Source: Paragonimus skrjabini miyazakii | Lineage: Eukaryota; Platyhelminthes; Trematoda; Plagiorchiida; Troglotrematidae | Direction of reading: 5' to 3' | DNA: 64,000 nucleotides | Assembly (NCBI GenBank): GCA_014338405.1 | Contig: JTDE01000109.1 | Coordinates: forward strand, 125,338-189,337 | Shown: positions 38,302-49,779 of the stretch, in pieces | How the letters are laid out: every line of letters starts with the position of its first letter | How positions within the stretch are numbered: position 1 is the stretch's first letter | Made by a program: the position numbers and the translations under genes | The notes under the pieces: generated by a model | Told to the model about the DNA's origin: nothing | Seen by the model: the letters and a program-made list of their open reading frames with translations, nothing else | The model's database searches: none

Positions 38302-38575
38302 AATTCGTCACCGTGAATCCCTAAAAGACCTGAGAAATAAGAATGTTGTCGTGCTTAAGCCAGATAAATCTTTTGGTGCCATAGTTATGGATAAGGACGA
38401 GTACATTCGAAACGACGAAAGCAAATTCCAACGCATCAACAAAGTGGGAAAGGTGACCGATATAGAAGGCCGAATATTTCGACACCTTGATCTGCTGCTA
38501 CTACATTGAATAATTGATGAAGGTACTTTTAAATCTCTAAAATCCAGTGGTTCATCAGCACCGCAACCGTAACGT
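38293..38575 (+). pseudogene. Inverted 5' RT segment of a Penelope-like element
   Basis: On the + strand, directly abutting the minus-strand RT, the frame reads TIRHRESLKDLRNKNVVV, LKPDKSFGAIVMDKDEY and then FRHLDLLLLH. After a stop it continues IIDEGTFKSL. LKPDKxxGxxVMDxxxY is the N-terminal RT region of Penelope-like proteins, upstream of what the minus block contains. So the two opposite-strand blocks together cover consecutive parts of one protein with about 100 bp of overlap. It decays after about 38570. Confidence 0.85.
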
Positions 38576-38579
38576 TGAA

Positions 38580-41500
38580 TACATAGCCAGAGGTATTTTT
38601 ATTAGGCCGTGTACATACTGTACATATCAGCATGGAGAAATGCATTGAAAAAATACTTCGCTGATGAAAGTTCTGTAGCACGAGTCATTAATACTTGATT
38701 GTGAACATCCTCTCCAGCTTGCCTACCCGAACACTTTAGTTAAAGTTGGTGGTGTCTATCCTCATTGTGCTTACCTGCGTATGTTGTCTACTTTATCCCA
38801 TTTTACCAAAAACCTCCAGGTTATACCGGTGGTAGATATGAATATCCTAATGACATACCCCAACATAAACACGAGGATACGTTTTGAATGTGAATAACAG
38901 TAGTGAGCTGTTCTCCTATTTTGTAACTTGCAGAAGGATGTGCATACCATTTCAACGTCATGTTCACCATCTTTCATCCTAATACATGAGTTTTCGGCTT
39001 GCTTTCGAACAGGTCATTCACTCGAACTTACTTTCCTTTTCAGGAAGCGTTTATTTTAATGAGAAAAATTTGGTCAACTATGAAGAGTATTCAAATTTCA
39101 AAAGACAAAACACTGACCACTCAAAGGCCTCCTCACTTTTGTTGTGCCATGTCTGTAAATAGTGAATGCATCAAAATTTTAAGAAAATTTTGTAGACAAC
39201 TTTTTATTGGCTTTCCATCAATAGAGCATAATTCGTTCGTGATCTATTCGGACAAACTTATAGCTTTTGAAAGCACCACATCGTCCTTGATTATTACTAG
39301 GCTATCTTTGACAACTGAGCACCAAGCAAAACATGTGACCCGGTCATAATGAAGGCATGTTTCACCTACAGTGTCATGACGAAGGTTAGTATGATATCCT
39401 TGTATGGCCTTATCCTGAAGTGGTGAGTGATGAGAGCATAGTTATTACATATGTGGGGAATGGATTCTTCACTTGTACTTCAACAGCACATTAGTGTCTT
39501 CTGGAAATATGATATCACGTTTGAAAAGCGACGGTTCACAAGTTTTACTTTCGATCATAATTTACTTGTGTTGATAGAAAGTGAAAACCACTGTTTTTTC
39601 ATTCTAGAGACAAATATTCAGTCACTGTCGAAAGGCTGACAGACTCACATCACCAACCGTATTTGAAACACACCTTAGGCAGCTTCGTTGCACATTCTTT
39701 TTACTGCAGACAAGCTTGCACCTACTATGACAGAATGAGATGTTAAGCGGCCGAAGGATTGACTTGGGATGGAATGAGGCTGAAATAAGGCATTTGATGA
39801 GAATGGTTGCTGAGTTAATCCCACACGTGTCTTGGGGTGTGTATAAGTGGAACTGTGGAAGCCGTAGCCATCTTCGAATTGTTGTTGTGATCTGCATCCA
39901 GTGAGTTGAAAGTCTGCTATTTTGCCGTCTCTCGTGTCATAACATTTACGTTTGTGGATGCCAGGGTTATCTCATCTGTCACCAATCTTAAGTCCGTGAT
40001 AGCTGCTGTCACAGGTGTCCTTATTTAGCTGAAATGGAAGTCGAGTACGTTCTACTAAGTGGTTAGCACTGAGGAACAAATATAACTGTCAGTTATGGCT
40101 ATCAGGCTATCAGCCAAAATGTCTTTATCATATTTATGAAGACTTCTGAATCAAAGTTCGTTTGAGGTTTGTTTAAATAGATTATAGATTATTATTGGGG
40201 AAATCTGTAACTCGGCTAATGGGCTGGAAGCCTTCGCGTAAGTCACGTAATTGCAATTGCGGAATGTTGTGAATCTTAGGACAACGACGGAAGTCTTTTG
40301 AGTGCTCTGGTGAATGTATGTTCTCCAATGAGATAAACAAACTACACTGCCAAAGAACGATTACCAGAAGGGTTAACAGTTAGAAGATAGTTACTTGTAA
40401 CTAGTGGGACGTCGTGTATAGTAGCGGTTTTATGAAATGAGTCATTGGAACCATGACTGAAAGTTTTGTCGGTCAATATAAAAAGGGAATAGCATTTTTA
40501 TCGTTAGGGGGAGCAAAACGATGTATAAAATGGAGGATCTTCTGAAGGCAATCGTTCATTCAGAAACCCGAACAATCTTGAACAGAAAAATTTATGGAGG
40601 CAGCAAATAACAACGGACGTAATAAAAATCCAAAGTTATTGTAAAATGCCGCGATTTCAGAACGAAGGTCAGGGATGCTGTTCAAGAATGGCACTAGTAG
40701 TTTGTGAGGGAAAAACAAACAGAACAAAACACGGACAATAATTATAGAGTTTGGTCTAGTTTCAGACTCTTTATGGTGATTATTTTATCTGGGCACCTCG
40801 AGGGAAGTTAGGGGATACATTACGTTTGTGGTTTCCAGGAAGAGGCACTGGACGAGGTGCACATCACTGACGTTTCTCTAGCATTCACTTACTCGGTTGA
40901 TGTTGGATATCTTGTTGAGACTTGCAGTACGCCATAGACATCCAAGATGATGGCAAATGCGTTTTCACTATATATTTGAAGCCCACCATTTGTATCCGGT
41001 CGCTAAGATGGACAGGATTCTGCCCGATTAGAAACATCTCAGTTTTCTTCTGTCATCACGTTAAAACAAAACTCGAGCTTTTTGCTTTTCAGTGACTAGG
41101 TTGGCTTAAGTTGACCGGCATCTAGTAGCACGAGGTGAACTAAGAATGAGAACCTGAAAGCACATGCTCATTCTCTCTATCAATGAGATTGGCGATACTT
41201 GGATATTGTCGATGTGTATATAGTAGGTGAGCGCAGAAAAGGTGCACGTATTTCGTCTATTCATACAGAGGCAATAATTGTAAAACGGAACACTCAAACA
41301 TGTTCCTTTTCTCATGTAGGCTATTCACAGTGGGAGATATGTTTTGCTTGACAGCGTATAACACAATATCTATATTCATGACGGGAACAACAAAGATGGC
41401 AAACTCGACATATATTAAAATCAAGTTTTATCAGCACTGTAACCGCAATACCATGGATCTGGCTGGAAAGTAGACTGAGCGATTTACTTGCTTGACCCCA

Positions 41501-44010
41501 GCAAGCTGGGAGCGCAGCCACTATGTTTATTCTTCTATCCGACATATTTAATCCTAAAAACGAATTTGAAGCAAAATAACCATAGTACTTGAATTTGAGA
41601 GTAGCTTAATTATATCGGAAGATTTATCGCACTGACAATGCCAACTTGTCATACACTCGTAAAGTTGAAACAAGATTGTTACTCCCTAATGTTCATTTCC
41701 TAACAGATATTTTATAACTAGTGTTTCTCTCAGTAGTCCAAGTCGTATGAAACGGGTGATCTGTACGTTAAGGGCCATCCCGATCTAACAGGTTGCACAC
41801 TTTAGCAGCATATGAGATTTTGATTAAGCAGTCAAGATTTCGCCATCCGTTAGTACCTACCAAGTTATCCACCAGAAATTTAGAAGGCATGCGTATGTTT
41901 TCCTTGGCGGAGTTCTTGACTAGATTCTAGTTAAGTATTAGGTTCGGTCATATTGAAAACCGTTCAAGTACACTGTTAGAAATCGTCTCTTATGCCCGAA
42001 GGGATGGCTTACCAAGGATTGTGTTTATTCCTTACAGAAGCAACACGGTGTGAAAAAGTGTGACACAAGAAAGGCTCACGGTTGTCCGCGCTGATAAACT
42101 TTTACCGCTGTTGACAAAGGCTTTAGTCTGCTGCTTTATTTGCATTGTTGTAAAGCTTTTCACAGATTGCTCGTTGTTTTTGTCAGCAGCAGCAGCATGC
42201 TCCCATTTATTCATCATTAGTACATTGAAACAGTCGTAGGAGGAGTAAAATGTTTTTGACAATCCATAATTACAAGGAAAATAGTGTAAAAGTGTGTGAA
42301 ACATCAAGGAGCAAATCGCAGAAAGCCACTCTTATTCAAACGTGTCAGTCACCCACAATGAAACAAACTGATAAACTGTTCCAGCACATTTTCACACCTG
42401 CTGACCTGTGGCAGCGGGTTAGAAATCTGTTCATGAAAATTGTAAAACATGTTTTCATCCATGTATGCGGCAATCGCATAATGTCAGTAACCGCTCCACC
42501 GATTCACCAGTAGCCTTAACCTGGACAGAGTAGATCTTAATCACACCTCCTCGCATGATACTTCAATATCGAAAAATGACCAATTAAATGTTTATCCTTT
42601 CCCAGTAGAATGTGGGGTTTTCAGGTGTACACCATTGGTTCCCTCTCATGCTGTAACAATGCATCACAGTTCAGTGATTTCTGCCAGGTTGGTAAATGAG
42701 CATAACGATTTCGATTTTGTTCTAGGATATGACAGTTCATAGTATCTTTAGTTTGAACTACTTGACCTATTAGACAGAGCGTGATAACTTATTCATACAT
42801 TGAAAACAATTCGTTAAAACTAATATTCCATTCTTGACATTAAAGTTCAACGCCATTCCTAATCGAATATACTAGGGTTTGCTCTCCTGTATGATAAACG
42901 TGTTACCGACATTGAAGCAAAATCAACGACTCCTAAGTGTAACGTGCACATCTGGATCTCAAATAACTCGTACACCTAGACTCAGGGAAAAGCAGATGTT
43001 ACGTTCTTCATTACTGATTGCACAGGGCTGGCTATCATCAGTCGCTCAATAACGCTTCAGAATACGCTTGTGTTTTGTGAAGTAATCCGCATCTCCATTA
43101 CTACTGCATTTTACTGTTGTAAATCAATTTCGAGTATCCACAAGCCGAGCAAAACGTTCCGAAATAGTTCTCCCTTATAGAGGCCATTTTCGGCAACCCC
43201 GTCAATTATGGAAGTTCGCCTACGCTTAGTTCCGTAACGACAATCATCCACAGTGACCATTCATTTCTGTTCAGAAAAAAGATTACGACCTATTTCAAAA
43301 ATGGTGTTCATTATTTGGGTTCAAACACACTTGAAAAGATTACAAAGAGTGGCAGTAATCAGCACAATCCTTCACAGTTGAAGAAAAAAATCAATTTTTT
43401 GTTGGGAAATTAATGACAATATCTTGGTTTATCTTACAACCTGTAAACCCTACTACTGACTGGCTAATAAAAATCAAATCCTTCGAACAAAATAAATGGA
43501 GATATGTTACTTCGGTTAGAGGGATTTACATGGACATTTACAAATCTTTTCTTTGCCATGTTATGTTTGACGCGCAGCTGTTCGTTCCTCTCTACTGATC
43601 ACCTAGTTTGCTTCTGATGAGGCTAGGTTATTTTTCTAATCAATAAGTTACACTCAAGTCAACACTTAGCTTACATCCAACGAAATTTGCCTGCTTGGCC
43701 AGAAAAATCAGCAAACGCACAGGATATTAATTTGCCTTATAAATAACGGCGTTTTCGTTCTGTATGCCATTTTACCTAGGTGATCCACATATGTTACAGA
43801 GGCTGATTTGTTTTTCAATGCAATTAATAAGCCACTTGATGAGTTCTTGTTCTATCTGATATTACAACCCGGGATGTACCAAGCCAATATGAGAAGACAT
43901 CCAAAGTTTCGTATTTCTGCAAATCAGTCAATTAAGCTGCTTCCGAAAGTGTTTCATGAGACCGAAGTCACCCGGTTGAACAGGTCGAAAGAAGCGAGAG
44001 ACGACCTGAA
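38580..44010. other. No gene supported
   Basis: The only notable spot is an acceptor (CTTTCCTTTTCAG) at 39043, followed by two overlapping open frames; neither could be confirmed as an exon. Everything else is AT-rich sequence with frames under 95 codons. Confidence 0.45.
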
Positions 44011-44014
44011 ACAC

Positions 44015-44041
44015 TAATAATAATAATAATAATAATAATAA
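44015..44041 (+). repeat. (TAA)9 microsatellite
   Basis: Twenty-seven bases of uninterrupted TAA, followed by CTTTTATAATAAG. The run could be polymorphic. Confidence 0.95.
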
Positions 44042-44044
44042 CTT

Positions 44045-45545
44045 TTATAATAAGTACGGTGGCACTCTTACTGACAACTACTCTTATATCGAACTGTTGA
44101 GGGTTTGGTCAAAGTAAACCAACACACTGCTCACAGTTAATCAGGTGGCAGCCCATAAATGAACAAAATTATCGTTACCTTGTATTGTAGGAGTACTTGT
44201 GTGTCGGTTAATCTCGTAGATTGTTATAGAAGTCGTAGTTGTAAGAGCAGCAAATAATGAGCTGGCTCGGACCAAATGGTAGCCTCGACCCAGTAAAAGT
44301 AGAAGACCGAAAGCGGGGACACAGTCTGCACTTTATTCTGAGCTGCAAATGATTGAGTGGATAGTTATAGGTAATGTGATTGGTTAGGCGAGATGAAACA
44401 GTTCTGCACCAATTACATTACGATTTACGTCCGTTTAAATCGCGGAAGGTTCTTCTGAGGGATAGCTACCAGATTAATGTCATCAGGGCAATCAGGACAC
44501 TCACGGTTGGTTGTAGTCGTCCAACTTTCTGTAGGTTTTCAGACAGTGTACTCGGCTTGCTGACATATATTAGCACGGTTAAACCAATAACCAGGGTAGT
44601 AGAGCAGTGTAATCTATCGATTCCATGAAGAAAAACTAGAATCATTAATACCGACAGCCAATCAGTCATTTAGAATAGCAGCAAAACAACGAAATGTTTT
44701 TCAGGCATTTACCATCTAACGTTGATTACTAGATACATTCATGTTGTGCATATCTTCTTGAATTTTTCCAATGACAAAGGCCTTATATTTAATTTAGTTG
44801 GTCCTTTCCTCGACTCTTTCACATTCCGTAATCTGGATACTTGTCACACGTTGGTCCTATCTTTTCGACTTCAGTGATTCGAAGTTACACATTGACAGTA
44901 AGCAAAACCGTCTAGATTAGAGTCTATTTACGTCGAATGGTGTACGCTTTCTGGAGCATTTCTTGTAACAAGTGAAAACGATATACCGATATACACATAT
45001 ATTGTTTATGTGCATTGAAAACGGTGAACAATATTGGGAATGTGCCCATGTCACCGGTTCGAGCAGACAGTCTAGTGAAGCGGTAGAAGTAGACAGGTGT
45101 AGATGTCTGGTGTCCAATACTATGTGATCTGTATATCTTCGCAACATTATGTTAGCAGAGACAGGTAAGCCACATTAAGTGAAAAAAGAGGAGAAACAGT
45201 TGCCTCCGGTGATAAGTGGAGAGGATACTTCGCATCGATAACAAAAAAACTGATTAAGAATGACAAAAATGTTCTATGAAAGAACGGCGTTTAAAAACTG
45301 TATGTTAGACTAACTAAGACAAAGCAGCAAACTGTGTTGAATCATGTTTATACATGTACGACAGTGTTCTGAGAAAGACATGAGAGACTTACCTCCCTGT
45401 GACACTGGGTATTTGTAACTGATACAAGGAGACCACGCCAATGTGTTCCTTAAACTACTTCCAGATAGGATTAGTGGTAGAAATTGGTTGTTTATTTCCA
45501 GAAATGGACAGTCCGTGAAATTGACTTGATGACATGCTATAATAG
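44045..45545. other. No gene seen
   Basis: Short frames only, on both strands, with no splice or domain support. Confidence 0.45.
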
Positions 45546-45554
45546 CAAAGTCCA

Positions 45555-45745
45555 CTGATCGTATTTGACAGCATAGTTACTCTGTCTCCTCTCGAGATAA
45601 TCGAGCAATCTCAGCAAGCGGTTATGGCTAAACATTTTGATCTAATAAATCGCTCATGTTTAATATGAGGTTGGTGAGGATGTGGTCGACAAGGCTGCTT
45701 CAAGAATGTTTAGCAGGAGTTCACCTCTAAGCCCTGGTAAGGATA
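45555..45745 (+). repeat. Family 2 tRNA-like repeat, diverged 5' half
   Basis: TGACAGCATAGTTACTCTG, GTCTCCTCTCGAG, AATCGAGCAATCT, CGCTCATGTTTAATATGAGG and GGCTGCTTCAAGAATG line up in order with the loop and tRNA-like core of the 18.8 kb copy. The A box is altered (TTGGTGAGGATG) and the B box is lost (GGAGTTCACCTC). The 3' arm is absent. Confidence 0.6.
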
Positions 45746-45749
45746 AGGA

Positions 45750-46640
45750 CCATAGACAAACTTCAGTAAACGTGAAACTTGTGTCTAGTGTTTCCTCCAG
45801 ATTGTGAATGACTTTATTGTACATGAGGCTGCGAAAGGTGTAATCAATAGCTGGTAAGTTGAAACAGTCGGTGTTTATTGCAAATTTAAAAATGGGCGGA
45901 CAAAAGATTAACACGACACGATTTATGCTGGTGTAGATTTCAGTGTCTCCATACTAGTGGTTAGTGCAGACGAATTAAATGTTGAAGGATTTTAAATCAG
46001 AAAACAGCTTCGAAAGGGAAAAATTTAGGGCTTGCGGTTGTCAAAATGACAGTATCAATACCGTGAAAAGTTCCTTTTGTGTGCACAAAATGGCATGGCC
46101 GTTTCTGATTGCAATGGCCTCGACACACCGCAGGGAGCTTTTGTTTCGAACTGAAAGCAGAACACAGGATGCCGTTGAAGGGTTACTCACATTTCACCTC
46201 ATCAACCGATAATGGCTACCATTTTTCATTCGAGGTGACTGCTATGGAGCTGCCTCATTGAGTGACCGTTTTTGGGTCCATTTTGGTAAGTGTTTGACAA
46301 CCTTAGTTACAAGCTGGCGCTCAGCCCTGTTAACATAAGATGCTTCGCATTCACAGTTGTGCTCGTAGAATGCGTTTCACTTGGTAAACTGAGACGTAAG
46401 TTGCTTGCCTGGAGGGGTGGAGATACGGAACATCGTGTATACGACTATTGGCTCCGGGACAGTGAACATGCGAAGAAAAGTTAATTTTCGATGTTTTTAA
46501 ATTAATTGACACAGGTTGTCTGTTTTGCACGGCACACGTGAGGATGTTGTTTCTTCTTGGATACTGTGGATTGTTAATTACTTTGCGCACTACACATGTA
46601 ACCTCGAAAAGCCGTTGTTTATTAAGGTCTGCTATATTTG
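45750..46640. other. No gene supported; several open frames
   Basis: Frames at 45979-46212 and 46290-46484 (+) and 46644-46351 (-) overlap in a slightly more GC-rich stretch. They may be remnants of an unrecognised repeat. A GTAAGT at 46286 looks like a donor but has no matching exon upstream. Confidence 0.35.
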
Positions 46641-46699
46641 ACACAGTTCATCATCCAAGTTGTCAGTAGCCGTTTTGCCCAGTCAAACAGTGTGCACAC

Positions 46700-46995
46700 C
46701 ATTCCTCTACTGTTTACCGGTGGAACAAGGTTTCAGTGCGTGGGTACTGACCAGTCCACGTATTCCATTGGTAGTTGGCAAGCTGAACCGATCCGTCCAA
46801 TCTGTTAATTATATTGACATCCACAGACGACGGTTGATCATCGGTTTCACTTTTTAAAGTATAACCAATGTTTGGATATAAAGAGTTCAACTGGCCTATA
46901 AAATCTGTTGCCTGGAGCTGAACATTCGTGATCAAAATTGTATCATCCACATATTCACTAGAGAGAAACAAACCGTCTGGTTTTTCCGCCATTTA
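46700..46995 (-). pseudogene. Penelope-like element fragment P3 (RT motif C to thumb)
   Basis: The minus-strand frame 46992-46714 starts in degenerate sequence, then reads LSSEYVDDTILITNVQL, with the catalytic YVDD tetrad intact (46953-46942). LNSLYPNIGYTLKSETDD, SSVDVNIINRLDGSVQL and NTWTGQYPRTETLF follow. The last part aligns with STWTGQYTHVTSF in P1. Neither the upstream palm nor the downstream endonuclease is recognisable, so only about 90 codons survive. This copy keeps the motif that P1 has lost. Confidence 0.85.
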
Positions 46996-46999
46996 GTTT

Positions 47000-49750
47000 C
47001 TCTAGTTTAGTCACTAAATAAGACCAGACCAACAGGACTACTCGTCTCGAAACTATCAATCTGATGACAAGCCCCTTCTTGAAAATTAAAATTTACGTTA
47101 AGGGTACATAGCAAAATTAGATCTTCTATTTCAATTTATTGAAAAGCGATCTTTGACCGATTCAAATTACCATAGCAACCTGTTCTCAAAACAAGAACTG
47201 GGAGAATGTTGTATCTTGAAGAGCACTAACGGTAAATAGACGACATTCATATCGGTCGTTGTGGACCTGGCCGACACGGACCATAACAATCAGTCAGCGA
47301 ATCCATTCACTGTAGTTTCTAAGATAAGACAAATAGACATAGGCAACCGAAAAAAATTGGCGGTCACCACTGTTGAATCGATCTGTTTTTTGTTTGTGTA
47401 AACAGAATTAGCACTCTGTCGAACTGCGTTGACCAAGGACAATATCGATAGATCCTCATCACATGTCAAGAAACTTCTCATGTCTGTAACTTAATTAGAG
47501 TGTGACCTCTAAATTACGGCATGCTAACGTTGGTAATGCGTTCATTTGTTTGACAACACGCATGCACAAGCTGTTGGCGCCATGCAGAGTTAAACACAAC
47601 TAAGCAAAATTACAGGAGGCATGTCTCTCTTATTCTTGTCCATAGAATGACCAATGTACTTTATTTTTTAATAGAACCACAACTATCCTCTTTATTTGTA
47701 TTCGTGTACGCATAAACAAGTCTGTATGTGTACGATTTTTCCGACATTGTTTTGGCATTGGATACCAGACAGTTGTTTGATTAGGTTGGAACACATGACG
47801 TCTGCTGTCATATACAAATGGGGATCTACCTATAAAGTGTGATGCAGAGTATACAGTAAATAGGCAAGTGTATTTCTGAAGGGTGACAGGTTCATTATAC
47901 AGGTACGTTAAAAAGTTGAGCAGAACCAGTTCATAAACAAGCTGAGAAAGATTTGTGCATTAGTTAATTAGAGGAATGAACGTATTCCCAACGTCGGTTT
48001 CCGTGAAATTGATTTAAATGGTTGCATATCGCGGTCTAGTGGAATGTTTTGCATAAGAAGAACAATCGGATTGATTGTTTAGCACAACTAAAAAGGAAGG
48101 TAAAACGTTCACCGTAGTTGTTTGATTTAGCACCTCAGCGGTGGGTCATAGATGCAGAAATGGTCAAGAAAATCTGTGATTTTTGTTCAGAACTAGCCAG
48201 TGGGGACTGTAAAGTTTTACGGAACCGTTATAACCATAAGGTTTTAAGTCATGGGCGTCGCACTGTAGTTTTTATTCCTCAATTTTAATCCTGTATAAAC
48301 GTTTTAATTAACTTCCAGACATGTGTAGACATTAATTACTCCGCTGCAAAGCATTCTGCTAACGATCCTGAAATTAGTCCGAATTCCAACTTAGAGTCCG
48401 ACCGTGTGAGTCGCTCTACGGTCTTTATCAACACTGTGCAGAACCACACAGTCATGACAAGTTCTACAGCATATCAGTATATGTGAGTTCACATCCTAGA
48501 CGGACGCACAAATTTGCTGTTTTATTTTCATCAGTTCAGCTCACAACACAATGCAGACGCAATATGTTAGTGCCTTTATTCATTACGCGTAGGCTAGATG
48601 GCTACTGCAGGTTGAATTAAGTGATAAGCTTTAGAATCGGATACCTAGGAGATGAAATCCAGAACCTGAGACTGAAGAGAGGCGAATACAGTTTGAAAGG
48701 CTTTCTGAAAGGCTACGTAAACTTAGTCAAACTTATGGTGCTTTCGCAGAACAAAGAAAGCCAGAGATTGCACTAATAAGCAGGGAACAACGAAAACGTT
48801 GAAATTAGGCTCAATTGCCCAAAACGCACCGTAGTGAATGGAGAACTACGTCCCAAACTTTTTCCCGCCAAAGGGAATATAATTCAGAAAACTGTCATAT
48901 ACTCAGGCGTAGATCCGATCACCATAACACTGTCATATAGACACGTAACTGCCAGCCAGTGCTAGAACCGCTCACAGTTCTCACTACGGACAGCTAGTTG
49001 TGGTTACAATGTGCTATCTGCAAAAGCCCACTTTTCCGGCATTTTGTTTGAAGTCAGGTCACATCTGCTCTCAGCATAACAGGTGATGAGATTACCAATA
49101 CTTTAATACTTGTGTTGAGTGTAACAAAAGGCTGAGAAATCAGCCGTTCAAAGTCGAGTTCTAATGTAGTTTCCTTGGATTCTTGCGGGCCTGACGATTG
49201 TATAGGATAGGTTTTTATAAAAGGGTTCTCGTACTGGAAGAGTACGCTAGGCATTGAGTATGTGTATGAAGCATGTAGACAGTTTTGTCCCTTCGACGAC
49301 CTCCAGCCCATTGCAAAATCCAAGCCTGACAACACTGTTCTCATGTGCACAGGTAAATAATGTTAGGCTGTCCAATAACTGTATGCATACAGTCATCCAG
49401 CCTAGTACGCAGTGATCCACAGTTAGCCTTCGTTTACCAAGTCATTTAGACGTTTGTCACAGTTCTGAAGACCCACCACGTTGTTTCCACCCCCAGTGTT
49501 TGCCCTGTTACACCAACGCTGTCTGCTTAGTTTAATCCACTCTAAAGCTTGCCAAGCCGAGCAAATAAATTACACAAATACATCAGTTTGTCTTATCACG
49601 CTTCAGCCACACTGGTGAACCGCTGTCTTTACACCAATTATTCCGAGTATAATCATATTTCATTGTTTCATCCGACTTCAACTTTTGAGAATAAATACAA
49701 GGAAGTATGGTTAACAAATTAACAGATACTGTTGTATGACGGGCAGTTTC
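47000..49750. other. No gene seen
   Basis: AT-rich; frames up to 98 codons (49350-49054, -) without supporting features. Confidence 0.45.
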
Positions 49751-49751
49751 G

Positions 49752-49775
49752 TTGTGAGTAGTATACTACTCACAA
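49752..49775. repeat. Perfect 24-bp palindrome
   Basis: TTGTGAGTAGTA is followed immediately by its exact reverse complement with no spacer. A further half-match (AGTAGTATATT) follows. It can form a cruciform or act as a dimeric protein site; nothing adjacent shows which. Confidence 0.9.
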
Positions 49776-49779
49776 GTAG

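Larger units (their letters stand above)
36780..38575 (-). mobile_element. Penelope-like retroelement P1, broken, with inverted 5' segment
   Basis: On the minus strand the order is reverse transcriptase (38292 to about 37560), thumb and linker (about 37560-37480), then a GIY-YIG-type endonuclease (37100-36900). This is the RT-then-endonuclease layout of Penelope-like elements, which insert by target-primed reverse transcription. The RT is interrupted by frame changes. The part of the RT upstream of the break is present on the + strand at 38293-38570, head-to-head with the minus copy. The two overlap in content over about 100 bp (38194-38292 versus 38471-38570, about 10% different by eye). No terminal repeats or target-site duplication could be fixed. 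The element is not autonomous. Confidence 0.9.

Noticed and set aside
39044..39349. Open frames after a good CTTTCCTTTTCAG acceptor at 39043
   Set aside because: Two frames are open. The longer has random-looking composition, and the shorter (SVYFNEKNLVNYEEY, 38 codons to a TAG at 39162) is more protein-like but has no clear donor. The evidence does not decide.
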